In this document: positions 35,610-47,939 of the stretch, piece after piece
How positions within the stretch are numbered: the first letter of the stretch is position 1
Layout: every line of letters begins with the position of its first letter
Assembly: GCA_907163345.1 (NCBI GenBank)
Contig: CAJQUN010000422.1
Span: 62,001 to 126,000 of the forward strand
DNA length: 64,000 bases
Direction: 5' to 3'
Source of the DNA: Haberlea rhodopensis
Taxonomy: Eukaryota; Streptophyta; Magnoliopsida; Lamiales; Gesneriaceae
Notes under the pieces: generated by a model
What the model was told of the DNA's origin: nothing
The model's input: the letters and a program-made list of their open reading frames with translations, nothing else
Database searches by the model: none
Position numbers and translations under genes: made by a program

Positions 35610-37078
35610 TGATAAGTGTCATTTTCACTTATATTTGAATATATTTCTTGCTATTTGCTTGGAAGATTTTATGCTTTTGGTTGTGTTTTGGTATATTTCC
35701 AGGAATCGGGTAGAAGTGCAAAAAACACTGGAAAAAACCCCGTTTTATGGACTGGAAGGTGGAACTATGACAAGATGAGTCAAGCCATTGGAAAAGAAGT
35801 GAAAAAGGTTGAATTGATGAAAAAAAGATGAACCGATCGATCGCTCAGATCGATCGCCATCAGCCAGAAACATGAAGGAAATTTGAAGCAAGAGCGACCG
35901 ATCGCTATAGTAAGAGATCGATCGCATAGGGCCAGAACATTTATGTGATCGGTCGCATATCATGAAGCGATCGATTATGCGATCGATCGCATATTATGAA
36001 GCGATCGATCGCACGCAGAGTCCTATACCAGAAAAATTCCTTAATTATGTTTTGGGCTATATTTGGTACCAGATTTCTTGGGCTCGTGAATGAGAGTATA
36101 AAAGGGAGTTTTTATGTCAAAAATAGGGTTATTCTTAACTCTGAATGGTAGCATACCATTGGGAGAAGCCATCACCTTCAAGAGGATTCAAAGCAACGCA
36201 GCTAGAGACGGGAACATCGGATCGACGCACGGTTTCAACATCGAGTGTTTATACATATTTTTGAACTTTGTTTTAGTTTTATTTTCAATTTTACAATGTT
36301 TATAATGTTGTTAGATGTTATAAAATATTATTTTTCCGTTAATATGATAGGCTAAGTTTGTTATCAAGACAAGGGGATCTTGTGTATGAACCCATAGTTT
36401 TAATTCTAGTTTTTGATTGAGTTTTTGTTATCTTTGTGTTTGTGTTATGCTTTTAATGCTTTTAAGGGATTAGCTATCCTTTGAATGATGTTAGTTTGCA
36501 ATTGAGATCGAGAGATGATACTGTAATACGAAACCAATAACATATATCGTGGATTTCAGACCGAGATCGAGAGATGACGTCAAATATACGAGTGATGGCT
36601 ATAGATATCTAGTAATCGAAGGCTAAGGGTTTTCATAGAGCATATGCAACATGGAATTGTTAAATAAGTGAACGAGAGTTACTTACTGCAAATCGGTGTT
36701 AGGTTTGATATAGCTCGAGAGAGTGTATTATATATAACTAGAAAACTTGTCACCTTAGCTGCATTAATTGTAATTAGAACTAGTCAATGAATTGTGGGGG
36801 ATTACTCAAGTGAACCAAAGTCTCAATATTTATCTCTACTGTTACTATCTTATTTCTTTGTGGTGTGTGGTTGATTCTTGGAATTGAGTAAATTAGTTAA
36901 TCTTTCAAAACAATTTCGTAGGTTAAATATAGTACGCTAATTAAATTTGGTAATTACTACTAGTCCATGTGGGTACGACAATCCTTACTTTTAGATCATT
37001 AGATACTAAAACTTGACACCGTACACTTGCGGTATATAATCGCTACACTGGAATTAATTGTTTAAATAAAAGCGACCA
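35610..37078 (+). mobile_element. Athila-like solo LTR (1469 bp)
   Basis: Ends TGATAAGTGTC and AAGCGACCA. The target duplication is GTCGT (35605-35609) versus GTCGC (37079-37083), four of five matching. Removing it rejoins the Athila pol frame (ERLFDM across the junction), which proves insertion into that gene. ACTTGACACCGTACACTTGCGG near the right end is shared with the other Athila-like LTRs. No internal region remains, so it is a recombination product. Confidence 0.93.
36097..36104 (+). promoter_or_regulatory. TATA box in Athila-like solo LTR
   Basis: TATAAAAG at a typical mid-LTR position, just downstream of the GATCGATCG cluster at 35834-36012. It is the probable core promoter of the family; activity is unknown. 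Confidence 0.5.
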
Positions 37079-37083
37079 GTCGC

Positions 37084-38576
37084 TCATCCTAGAATTCTTC
37101 TTTTAAACATGGTTTATCATCCACATGAGTTAGGCGACTTAGATGATCCGCCACTTTGTTCTCCGTTCCTTGCTTGTCTTTAATTTCAACATCGAATTCA
37201 CTTAAGAGCAAAACCATCTTATTAGACTTGGATTTGTCTCCTTCTTCGTCATCAAGTAGCGAAGGGCTACATGGCCAGAATAAACAATACCTTTAGCACC
37301 AAGCAAATAAGAATGAAATTTTTCTAAAGCAAAAACAACAGGAATTTGTTCCTTTTCAATGGTAGAATAATTTCGTTGGGCATCATTTCAAATTCATAGA
37401 TGCATAGTAGATGGCATGAGAAATCTTTCCAATCATTTGGCCCAAAACGGCGCCTACTGCATAGTCGCTTGCATCACACATTATCTCAACTGGCTTACTC
37501 CAGTCAGGTGGCTGGATAATTGGTGTGGATGTCAAGGATGCCTTCAATGTGTCAAATGCAGTCTTGCATGCCTCATCAAACTTGAACACTACTTCTTTTT
37601 GCAATAATTTGCACAATGGTGATGCAATCTTTGCGAAGTCCTTGATGTATCTCCTATAAAAACCTGCATGGCCAAGAAAGGAACGCACATCCCGCACACA
37701 AATAGGGTAGGGTATAGATTGAATAATGTCGATTTTAGCTTTATCTACCTCCATACCTTTGGATGAGACCACATGACCCAAAACAATACATTGTTCTACC
37801 ATAAAGTTGCATTTTTCAGTTTTTGAGCACAAGGTTTGTTTCTATGCAAAGCTTTAAGACAAGTGTAAGGTTAGTTAGACAAGCATTGAATGAGTCACCA
37901 CAAATAGTAAAATCATCCATGAATACCTCTAATATATGCTCAGTGTACTCAGAAAATATACTAACCATACACCGTTGAAAAGTGGCTCGTGCGTTGCAAA
38001 GTCCAAAGGGCATGCGCCTATAAGTGAAAGTTCCAAATGGGCATGTGAACGTAGTCTTTTCTTGATCTTTCAGAGCAATAGCAATCTCAAATAACCAGAA
38101 TATCCATCAAGAAAGCAGTTAAAAGAATGACATGCTAACCTTTCAAGCATTTCTCAATGAAGGGCAATGGAAAGTGGTCCTTGCGGGTCACGGTGTTCAA
38201 CTTGCGATAGTCAATGCAAACTCTCCATCCATTTCATGTTCTTCACCACTATGATGACAGTCTTCTTTGGAACTACTCGGACAGTACTGACCCACTGGCT
38301 ATCAGAAATGGGGTATATCATTCCAACTGCAAGAAGCTTTAGGATCTCCTCTTTCACGACTTCCATCATCGGTGGATTGAGTTTTCTTTGAGTTTGACGT
38401 GTAGGTTTGGCTCCTTCTTCAAGTAGAATCTTATGCATGCATGTAGATGGCTTTATTCCTTTAATGTTAGCAATGGTCCATCGTATGGCGTTCTTGTGCT
38501 CCTCTAGCACTTGAATGAGCTCCTTCTCTTGGTCATCTCCCAACTTGCTAGAGATTATCACCGGTAGTGTGTTTCC
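37084..38576 (-). pseudogene. Athila reverse transcriptase and RNase H
   Basis: The RT entry (38561-38211) has VIISSKLGDD-type sequence and LNPPMMEVVKEEILKLL. The palm (38013-37816) has MPFGLCNARATFQRCM and catalytic FMDD. The thumb and RNase H (37832-37383) have RSFLGHAGFYRRYIKDF and EIMCDASDYAVGAVLGQ with the catalytic Asp kept. Frameshifts near 38210, 38020 and 37830 and degraded sequence at 37084-37382 inactivate it. It is interrupted on both sides by solo LTRs. Confidence 0.92.
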
Positions 38577-38581
38577 TTCTC

Positions 38582-40743
38582 TGTAAGGATCCCCGCCCTT
38601 AACCCGTTATTAGTTTATTAACCCATGTATTTAGTGCATACAATCATGTAACCAGGGAAAAGAAACCATGCTACCATAGCATAACATACCATTAATAAAA
38701 TTTCTTACATTATTCCATATAATGTCCATTTTCCCCCAACCAAGTCCACATACATATCATGCACCCTTATAATACACTAACATGTTCTCAGTTCATTTAG
38801 CAATTCCATAATTAATTGCATGCGACCAATAAATGAAAAGAGAAAGGCCCTTGCCTTTTTATACAAACCATATACACCTATAACAGGGCTCACATGCGAG
38901 CATCAACAAATGTATGTGTATCGAATGTATAAAGCAATGTGCTCAATACCGTCACTGGTATTTTGATCCTGGAAGCACCTCCAATCCGTAGCTCGAGCTC
39001 AACTCCAAAGCCATAGATTTACCTATTCACCTGCCCCAACAGAGACAGCCCCCACACGGGGTGAGCATACCAATACCACCAATCCAATAAGCACAATATT
39101 ACAATTCATAATTTACAGAATGTAAATGCCATGAATCTTAAATGATACTCCATGGATGGTATCATCCTCATCCGGGATCCCCTGTGCTGTTCCTGTTCTC
39201 AAAATAACCCAAACCATCAAATTCTCAAATGCCAGTTAATCATTACATTGATTCACTAAATCCACTCCTGTCATGCCAGTTTCATAATCAAATATGGTTA
39301 AACCATTAAACAATGACCCTAGATATCACATATATCAAACCAATGATTCCACATTTCTATTTCATTGCTCGCTCCATAATAGCGGCATTTTAACCTCACG
39401 CACGCTCAACAACAGCGGCGTCATAATCGAGGTTCGCTCAACAACGACAACATCCCAATCATTGCTCGCTCAAAAGCGGCACCATATAATTCCCAATATA
39501 TATAGATCCATTTATTGCAAATACAATAAACCATGTATTTCACAGTTGCAATAATATAAAAGGCTATGCGCATACGTTATACGTACCTTACGATTCCGTA
39601 GTCCGAACCAAACCTTGACTGAGTCCCGTGACCCGATGAATTATGTGCTAACACATAAAAAACTCACAATAAAACACTAGCGTGCAAACACGTGCCCAAG
39701 AACGTTTACCCCAAATATATCGCCATCCATGATGATTAACCATTTTGAAAAGACCCCGGGCGAAGTATGCATCGAAAACTCAACACGAAATAATTCCCCA
39801 AAAACAGGCATTGGCAATCGATAGCTTCACCCCAGGCGATCGATCGCCTCTGAAAATAGGCATGGGCGTTCGATCGTTCCATTCCAGGCGATCGCTCGCC
39901 TCTCAGTGTTTTTGGCTACTGCCTCATGGCGATCGATCGCTTCATTTGAGGCGGCCAATCGCCTCATTGTTCATCTTCCTCAAAATTTTACCAACATCGA
40001 GGCGATCGATCGCCCTGCCCTAGGGGTCGATCGCCTCGACCTGTACCATCCAAAAATGGTGTTTTAAAGCTAAAAACTTCCACAACAACAATCATCACAC
40101 CCCATACACCATTAAACCTCAACAAGGAGTCATAAATCCTCCTTAAACATCCAACCCCAAAATCTTTTAAAATTTTCAAAACTCAAACTCAACACAATAC
40201 CAAACCATACTCCACAATACTACTATCAAACCATAGATAAATGCGAGGGGAATGATAATACCTTATTATCTTCAAGAAATTCGGCTCCCAAGTCGAGCCA
40301 CCATTGATTTTGATCAAGGGAGAGAAGAGGGGAAATGGATTGGGGGAAAGGGAATGGGGTGAGAGAGAGAGAGAAATGAAGTCCAAATGATTGAACACCG
40401 AGTCCACTTGGTATATAGTTTCAAGGCTCCAAATCCCAAGTCCATCACAAATACATCATGTCTCATTAAAAATCATCTGTGTTCAATAATTATCTCTCAA
40501 TCTCAATCCAATACCAACCCCAACTCAAAGTACCCCGGACCTCATATCCTACCAAAAACCCAATTCCAAGGTTTTTCACCACAATGAGAATACAATCCCA
40601 ACCCTTGGATCCAACGACCCCAAATACAGGATTTAAAATCCCGGGAGTCCCAACACGGCAATTAATTCAAAATTGCCCCAAATAAAAACCATTAAGGACC
40701 ATTACCACACCGGGATTAACACCATTAACTCCCAGGCATCACA
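38582..40743 (-). mobile_element. Chromovirus-type solo LTR (2162 bp)
   Basis: Plus-strand ends TGTAAGGATCCCC and GGCATCACA, flanked by the perfect duplication TTCTC (38577-38581 and 40744-40748). Athila pol continues on both sides (HLKYVFLGE before, NTLPVIISSKL after). The left 1.2 kb matches 3619-4850. It contains a ~33-bp minisatellite at about 39365-39485 and a GATCGATCG cluster at 39808-40040. Small open frames inside it are not genes. Confidence 0.95.
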
Positions 40744-40864
40744 TTCTCCAAGGAACACATACTTTAGGTGGCTTGGTAATGGCTTCAATTCAACAGTGGG
40801 TGCCTGTGAAACGGAAGGAAGAGGCCTAGTGTTAGGAATAGGTAATGAAACAAATGAACCATTA
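40744..40864 (-). pseudogene. Athila pol linker between two solo LTRs
   Basis: A 120-bp island of the host element. The minus strand reads PTVELKPLPSHLKYVFLGE, the conserved segment just before Athila RT. It shows that the two flanking LTRs inserted independently 120 bp apart. Confidence 0.85.
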
Positions 40865-41298
40865 TGTAATGCCTCGATATGACGTATACATATGTGATAC
40901 GATTATAGCGTAATTATGAAATAATTACGGTATGATGTGGACTCGGGTTCGGGGTGAACCGAGTAGGAAATATGACATGACTGATAGATCATGGGAAACA
41001 ATGAAATTATGTTCATGTGTGATAAAGCAAGTATGGTATGACTTGGCATGAAATAAGATCAATTGGATGGCATTACTAAACTTGTTATCATACATGCTTG
41101 TATGTATATATATATCAACTTCATGGTTGTGGAATATGTAGCAAGAGTACATGAGTGGTAGGGAGGATATGTAGTTGAACAATAAACATACATGATTTGG
41201 TATGCATGTGAATTGATATGAGAGTTGCATATACATGTGAATTGGCATTTGAATTTGCTAGGAATGTCATGTGACTTTGCATTTCAGATTAGGCCAAG

Positions 41299-41306
41299 TA
41301 TATAAA
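41299..41306 (+). promoter_or_regulatory. TATA box of solo LTR
   Basis: TATATAAA followed by GTTGATTTCAGC and a C/T-rich tract, a plausible core promoter in LTR orientation. Confidence 0.5.
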
Positions 41307-42341
41307 GTTGATTTCAGCTTTTAAGGCACTTAATACACCACAATTCACCTAGTAAATCTCTACAAAGCTTTCTTCCAAACCCTTGCTTCTTTTTTCTTTC
41401 TTTTCTTGGTTCTAGCTTGGAATCATGGTATTGTGGTAAGGAGCATGCTCTACTTTATGTAGTGAGTTGGTGTATTAACTTAGTTATGGTAGTTGTTGTG
41501 CAATTTAAGAAGCATGTGATTGGTTTGAAGGAAGATGGAATTCATATGTTGTTGAATTCAATGAATTGAGTTGTAATGATATGGAAACATGTTTAAATGA
41601 AGGTATAACATCCAAATATCATGTTTGAATGTAAATTTTTGAGTAGTAGAAGAAGAACCATGAAGATAATCATCAAAATCGCCATTGTTCTAAAATCCCA
41701 TTGTCGACCGATCGATCGGTAGCGATCGATCGGTGAAACAGGGGATGTAAGGCGGTGTAGGTAGCGATTGATCGCTGAAGGCGACCGATCGATCACTCAA
41801 ATGCCGTAGCATTTTTAAGAAATTCAGATTGTAGAGCGATCGATCGCTAGCTTCTGACAGATCGATCGCTAGGGTTGCATGTTTGTACCGATCGATCGCT
41901 AGAGTGACCGATCGATCGGTAGACTTAAATGTTATATTTTTGTAGACTTTGATTTTGATGCCTATGATAACATGATACATTATTGGTATTGTTGTAGCAT
42001 CAGCACAGAGGACGGGACAACGAGGCAGTTAGACATTGCCGCCTAATTTATATCTTTTGTGTCGCATAACAGGTATGTTTTGACTTACGAGTATATGATA
42101 TTGTTGTGATGATGATGTGAGCATGGTATCATATGATTAGTGATATCATATTCATGTACATTCATGATATTTATATTGTTGAGATGGATGCCACGATAGA
42201 TATGTCGCATATGCTTTGGCTGAGATCATTGCCACGATAGATATGCCAGTGTGGGGCATATGCTTGGCTGGGATTGGTGCCACGATAGATATGCTACATA
42301 TGCTTTGGCATGAGAGATATACGCCGGTTGGATATATGCTC

Positions 42342-42776
42342 TGGCTGTTATAACATGTGAGGAAGGTACTATGATATGTGTTGCTTATATGAAGATGTGA
42401 GGAGGTTCCACTGACATATTGAGCTGAGATAGGCATATCATATTGGTCTGTGGCTGTTATAACATGTGAGGACGGTACTATGATATGTGCTGCTAATATG
42501 AAGACGTGAGGTGGTTCCACTGGCATATTGAGCTGAGATAGGCATATCATATTGGTATGTGGCTGTTATAACATGTGAGGACGGTACTATGATATGTGCT
42601 GCTAATATGAAGATGTGAGGAGGTTCCACTGACATATTGAGCTGAGATAGACATATCATATTGGTATGTGGCTGTTATAACATATGAGGACGGTACTAAG
42701 ATATGTGCTGCTAATATGAAGATGTGAGGAGATCCACTGACATATTGAGCTGAGATAGGCATATCATATTGGTCTG
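42342..42776. repeat. 109-bp tandem repeat, four copies
   Basis: Copies start at 42342, 42451, 42560 and 42669 with TGGCTGTTATAACAT, and differ by a few substitutions; the last has a one-base deletion. Because 109 is not a multiple of three, each copy is read in a different frame, and this produces overlapping spurious reading frames on the minus strand. Confidence 0.95.
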
Positions 42777-43193
42777 GTTATAACAGGATGAGGGATGAGA
42801 CATGTCATGACATATTTGCATTTGATGATGCATGATACAGAACAATCACGGTTGATGTTTAGAGTGCTTTATCGTTTATGTTTCTTATTGATATCACACT
42901 GAGATGGTTGTTTATCTATACTCATGTTGTGTGATTGTTTCTGTAGGGACTCATAGACGTGGGAGGATGGGATTGTGAGTCTGTTTCTGCTGCGAGCTGA
43001 ACCACTGCTTAGAAGTTTTTGGTCTAAGTTGTTTTGCTGTATATATGATGTATATTATGACATTGTTTTTGTCAACTTGTACAAACCTACATAACTAAAC
43101 TCTTAATCAGTGTATGATTTAGTTAATTCTTACTCACATATGTATAATGAACTGATACATAACTGATTAAGTAACGAGGACCCCCACACATTA

Positions 43194-44280
43194 CCTTGTA
43201 TCTCAGGCGTGGTATTCAAGACGGTGATGTTGTGTTCCACCTCATCTCCAAGTGGCAACTCTTCATCAAGATGGTCTAGAGGGGTGGTGAGGGTTATCTC
43301 CAACTCATCTTTATCTGCAATCTCAAAATTACCTTGAGACAAATAATCAATAATATCGATATAATAAACAGTATCATCATTGTCACAATTATATTTCATG
43401 GCATCATGCATATTGAATTTAACGACCTCATCGAATTCCACCGTGAGTGTGCCACTATGAACATATATATTAGCCTTGGAAGTTTTCAAGAAGGGTCTCC
43501 CTAACAATATAGGGCTACTATTGTCACCCTTTGCCATATCAAGCACATAAAAATAAGTGGGAAATACCAACTCATTTACTTGCACTAAAACATCTTCTAA
43601 AATTCCTCTAGGGTATGCATTAGATTTATCTGCTAACTGAACAACCACCCTAGTTTCACTTAAAGGTCATAGATTCAAAGAAGCATAAAGAGAGTATGGC
43701 ACAACATTTATCGATGCTCCTAAATCTAGCATAGCTTTTTCAAGACGTGTTTTGTCAATTGTGCATGGAATAGAACATACCTGGGTCCTTGCACTTGGTG
43801 GGGATTTTTCTTTGAATGACTGCGAGATGCTTTCCCCCAACTCTACTTTGCGGTACCCTTTAAGCTTTTGTTTCCTCTTAGTGGTGCATAACTCCTTCAA
43901 GAACTCTGCATAGCAGGGCACATGTTTGATAGCATCCAATAGTGGAATGTTCACCTCACATCTCCAAAAGGTTTCGTAGAGGTCCTTGATGCTTTCGCTC
44001 CTCCTATCTTCTTTAAATGCAAGAAGGAAAGGGGGTTCAATCTTATAATCAGACATTAGATGAGATTTACATTTTTGTTCCTCCTTTTGTAAGGAATCAT
44101 TTCCCTTAGGCTCGATCTCTTTCTCCTCTTCATCTATCAGCTTCTCCTCATCTTGTGTTTCAAGTTCCTTCCCACTCCTTAGTTTAATCGCACTTGCATT
44201 CTCCCTTGGATTCACTACTGGTTGTGATGGTAGGGTACTTGATCTTTGAGATTCTATGCGATTAATTGTGGTGGCCAACT
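43194..44280 (-). pseudogene. Athila protease region
   Basis: LRSGKELETQDEEK marks the start of the region. The retropepsin active site appears as KAMLDLGASINVVPYSLYASL, with the usual Athila DLGAS. After a stop at about 43665 the frame continues with VVQLADKSNAYPRGILEDVLVQV and ILLGRPFLKTSKA. The stop and the solo LTR at 43188 disrupt the gene. It would process the Gag-Pol precursor. Confidence 0.88.
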
Positions 44281-44289
44281 ATCCCGTTT

Positions 44290-45480
44290 GAGTATTCAAG
44301 CTTTGGATGCTTGCTCTTGTCTCCTGTTGAAATTTTACAGATCCAATAGCAAGTTCCTTAACAATATTTTCTAAATACTCACTAGGGGTTGGAGTTAGAA
44401 CAACTTGATGTGGCCTTTGGAATGGTGACGTTCAGCTTGATTCACATATCTCAAATTTGGGTGATCTCGTCATCCTGGATTATATGTGCTAGAAAAAGGG
44501 TCATACTTTCTTTTTGGCTGTCCCGAAAATCTGCCCGCTGCATTTACTTCCTCACTTGATGGTTCTTGAAGTGTGGGGCACGTGTCAGTGGGCTGGCCCG
44601 GTAGTGAACATATTCCACATACCTTGGCACTTTGTCCACTTCCAACTACAAGCTGTTTCCCAATACCGGTTAAGTTAATCAAAATTGTTGTTTGAGGCTA
44701 GAAACATTTACCTCGCTTTGCTTCCGAAGCTTGTAGTCCTGTCGGGCAGTCCCAAACTGTTGAGAGTTGGGTGCCATGTTTGCAATCACGTGCCTTGCAT
44801 CTTCTGGCGTCTTATCCACCTCCTCCGCTTGCAGCGTCCACCAAGTTCCTGTCATTTGGCAAAAGACCCTCATAAAAATATTGATCAAGTTAATGCTCAC
44901 TTATCTGATGTTGAGGGCATCTTGCACAAAGCTTTTTGAAGCACTCCCAATATTCATGCAGTGATTCCTCATGGAGTTGTCTAATACCATATATATCTTT
45001 GCGAATATTCGTCGCCCTTGATGCAGGAAAGTATTTCTCCAAGAAAATCCTCTTAAGCGCGTTCCATGTAGTGATGGATCCAGAAGGTAAATAGAAGAGC
45101 CAATCCTTAACAGCGTCCTTCAAAGAGTACGTAAATACTCGTAATTTGATTTATTCCTCAGTTATGCCAGTTGGCTTCATCGTAGTGCAAACTACATGGA
45201 ATTCCATCAAATGCTTGTGTGGATCTTCACCTGCAAGACCATGAAAAGAGGGCAAGAGATGTATTAGACCATATTTTAACTAAAAGTTAATATTAGTAGC
45301 AAGAGTAGGGAAAGTGATGCAGAGGGGCTGCTGATCCAAGGTAGGATTCGCTAGCTGTCTTAGACTCTGATTCTCCGCCATGTTAATCTTTTCTTCTTCT
45401 TCCCTAAATTTTCTTCGATTTTCTCTCCTTAGTCGATGTAACGTCCTTTCTATCTTGGGATCGTATTGATGTTCGTCTTC
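44290..45480 (-). pseudogene. Athila gag
   Basis: KDWLFYLPSGSITTWNALKRIFLEKYFPAS (about 45110-45020; shown by DWLFYLPSGSITTWNALKR) and HEYWECFKKLCARCPQHQI are the capsid-type gag core. KTPEDARHVIANMAPNSQQFG follows in another frame at 44830-44760. A zinc-knuckle-like CGICSLPGQPTDTCP lies at about 44625-44580. Frameshifts separate these parts, and the N-terminus near 45400 is unclear. Confidence 0.85.
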
Positions 45481-45574
45481 CTATGATGAAAGATCTCCTG
45501 CGTGCATGAACAAAAAGGTAAAAAGTATGATAATATGAATATCAATAAAAAGTTAACACAAAAATAAGAAAACG
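45481..45574 (-). other. Athila leader
   Basis: AT-rich sequence between primer site and gag with no recognised signal. Confidence 0.5.
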
Positions 45575-45593
45575 CCTTCCTGGCAACGGCGCA
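45575..45593 (-). other. Athila primer binding site
   Basis: Minus strand GCGCCGTTGCCAGGAAG, close to the TGGCGCCGTTGCCGGGGA primer site (tRNA-Asp type) used by plant Athila/Tat elements. It lies just inside the LTR end at 45599. Confidence 0.85.
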
Positions 45594-45598
45594 AAATT

Positions 45599-46837
45599 TG
45601 GTACGCCAAAATTAACCCTCTCAAGTTAATAACAATGATTAATATAGTAGCGTGAGTAGGGATCGATCCCACGAGGAAGGGTATATCTTTGTGTTAACTA
45701 ATGCAAACGGAAATAAAAAGGGGTTTTGAAATCAAATGAATTATTACTATGATGCAAAATCTATGAAAATTATGAGTTAAACTAATATGCAAAATTGAAC
45801 TACTATGAATTAACTTATGAGAGAAGAACGATTCTTGGTTGTCGTTAGACTTTACAATTGGGGTTTACTATCTCGATCATCGATTTCATTTACGATTCAA
45901 TTTTCCTATGAATATTTAATCCAATAATCAAAATCCTATCTCACCTTATATTTAATTAATTAGCCCGAGCGTTCTAGTTTAACCCTTATCACGCAATCAA
46001 TCAAAATACAAGTGATTAAGATTTAAATCGATGATAGCATATGAAGTAGTGAGATCAATGAAGCTAAACAACATAATCCAACCGTCTATGTTTAATCTAG
46101 TCAATTGTTTTCCCTAAGAATTTAACAAACACATAAGCGGAATTTTATTAATCTTAGTTGCTTCATAAATTAGAGGGATTAAATGATTCCGTATTTGATA
46201 TCTAATTCAACATTAGATTGTACAGACAAATGCTAGGTGATCAATCCAACAATTAAACAACATAATCATAGCAATAAAATCAGAAAAACAATTGATACTC
46301 AATGAAAATCAACAAACAAAACTCAATCTCACAAGAATCATAAACTCCAACGCATCGTCTTCCTTAACCAAGAATCACAAAGGTGTTTAGTCACTCATGA
46401 CTAAATTAAAAACAATAAAACTTAATCTAAAAAGCATTAAACTAAAAGCAAAAGAGAGAGTTACCAGAAGATGACATGATTCCGGCTCGTCAATTCCTTC
46501 TTCGTTCGTCGATCTTCCAGTTGTTCTTCCCAAAGTTGAGGGAAAAAGTGTTCTAACTCTAAAATATGATGGAATGGTCTGAACTTAGGTCCCAAAATCA
46601 TGAATATAGGGTAAGAATCTAATAGTGTAGGTAAATAATCTATCCAATGATGGAAAAATCGAGTTTCCTTAGTTTTCAGGATTCTGATGGCGATTGATCG
46701 GTGACGGCTGGCGATCGATCGTAAGATTTTATTTTTCAAATAGATTATCTCAGCGATCGATCGCGGAAATGTGCCGATCGATCACCGAGCTTTTAAATTT
46801 GGCCAGTGTGTTTCGATGACCGATCGCTGAAGTGTGC
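45599..46837 (-). repeat. Athila 5' LTR, outer part lost
   Basis: Matches 31349-32560 of the 3' LTR up to CGCTGAAGTGTGC, then breaks off into the LTR of a different element. About 300 bases that should include the outer LTR end are missing. It retains part of the GATCGATCG cluster at 46690-46830. Confidence 0.9.
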
Positions 46838-47939
46838 GAAATTCTGACAGAATCCTGCGCGAAATTCTTTTCTTTTTCAAGAGTTTGGGCCATTCTTTCT
46901 AAATTATTTCATGGGCTCGGTTTCCCTACTATTTAAGGGCATATTTTCACCACAAAAGATATTATTATTCAGAATTTTACACCATAATTCACCCTAGGAA
47001 TAGCCTCCATCCATCTTCCATCTCACCAACATCCACCATCCACCATACCTTCATCCTAGGATTTTGGAACAAGCCAACAAGGAGATTCAAGAAGCGATCG
47101 AGATGGAAGCGAGAGAGGAAGCAAGGATCTACGAACGAAGTCAACATCTGGAGTTTTTCTTTGTATTTAATCATTAGTTTTGATTTGTTTTGATTTATTA
47201 TGTTGAACTAAAAGTGTTTATCGAGGCTAGGCAATCCGTTGTTTTGAACCTATGATTTGATGATTAGTTATTTGATTGAATCCTTATAATTCTTTGTGTA
47301 TGTTTTACAATTTAATGCTTTTGAGGGATTGATCACCTTTAAATGATGTTAGTATCGTAATTGAGATCGAGAGATGATTTATGATACGAAATTAATAACT
47401 CATACCGTGGATTTCAGACTGAGATCGAGAGATGATGTCAAATACATGTGTAATAGCTATAGATATCTAGTAATCGAAAGTTATGAGCTTTACACAAAGT
47501 TTCATCCAATACTTAATTGTTAAATAAGTACACGAGAGTGACTTACTGCAATTTGATATTAGGTTTAATATATCTTGAGAGAGTATACTAGGTAAATTCG
47601 GAGAACTCGTCACCTTAGAAATATTTGGATATTCAATCGAGATTTTAGGGGATTGCATTGATCAGCCGACGTCTTGATAATATTTTCTAGCAGAATTTTC
47701 TCATTTCCTTTTATTGAATTGGTTGGATTAGTAGTTAATTTAATTAATTAGTTGCTTAATATTTTATTTAATTCATATTCGTGGGTTAAATATAATTTAA
47801 AGCGTCTTATTTGGTACTTGCAGTTAGTACATGTGAGTTCGAGAACCTGTTCTTCATTTACTATACTAAAACTTGACACCATGCACTTGCGGTAGAATCA
47901 CGCTCCACTGAACATTATTCTTTAATAAAATCGTGATCA
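46838..47939 (+). repeat. 5' LTR of LARD-like element, first ~480 bp missing
   Basis: Homologous to 54030-54680 (CTGCGCGAAATT, GAGTTTGGGCCATTC, TAGGAATAGCCTCCATCCATC). Ends with ACTTGACACCATGCACTTGCGG and GTGATCA. The U3 part present at 53553-54029 is absent, replaced by the neighbouring Athila LTR. Confidence 0.88.

Larger units (their letters stand above)
40865..43188 (+). mobile_element. Chromovirus-type solo LTR with tandem repeats (2324 bp)
   Basis: Ends TGTAATGCCTCG and GACCCCCACA with the perfect duplication CATTA (40860-40864 and 43189-43193). The start resembles TGTGATGCC of the other chromovirus LTRs, giving plus orientation. It contains a TATA box, a GATCGATCG cluster (41706-41930), a short GCCACGATAGATATG repeat (42188-42300) and a 109-bp tandem array. 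No internal domain is present. Confidence 0.93.
31349..46837 (-). mobile_element. Athila-type Ty3-Gypsy element with three nested solo LTRs
   Basis: The minus strand carries 5' LTR, primer site, gag, protease, RT, RNase H, integrase, a long 3' noncoding region and the 3' LTR. RT motifs (KGIKPSTCMHKILLEEGAKP; EVFMDDFTICGDSF) are diagnostic of Athila. After removing the solo LTRs the internal part is about 6.8 kb. No env-like frame remains between integrase and the 3' LTR. The right end is fused to another element at 46837/46838, so a target duplication cannot be tested. Confidence 0.9.

Noticed and set aside
42152..42762. Three overlapping minus-strand open frames with nearly identical repeated peptides
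   Set aside because: They are the 109-bp tandem repeat read in successive frames inside a solo LTR; no start context, domain or conservation supports a protein.
31349..46837. Endogenous virus with an envelope gene
   Set aside because: The element is Athila-type Gypsy, but the region between integrase and the 3' LTR has no open frame or membrane segment that would support an env-like gene.
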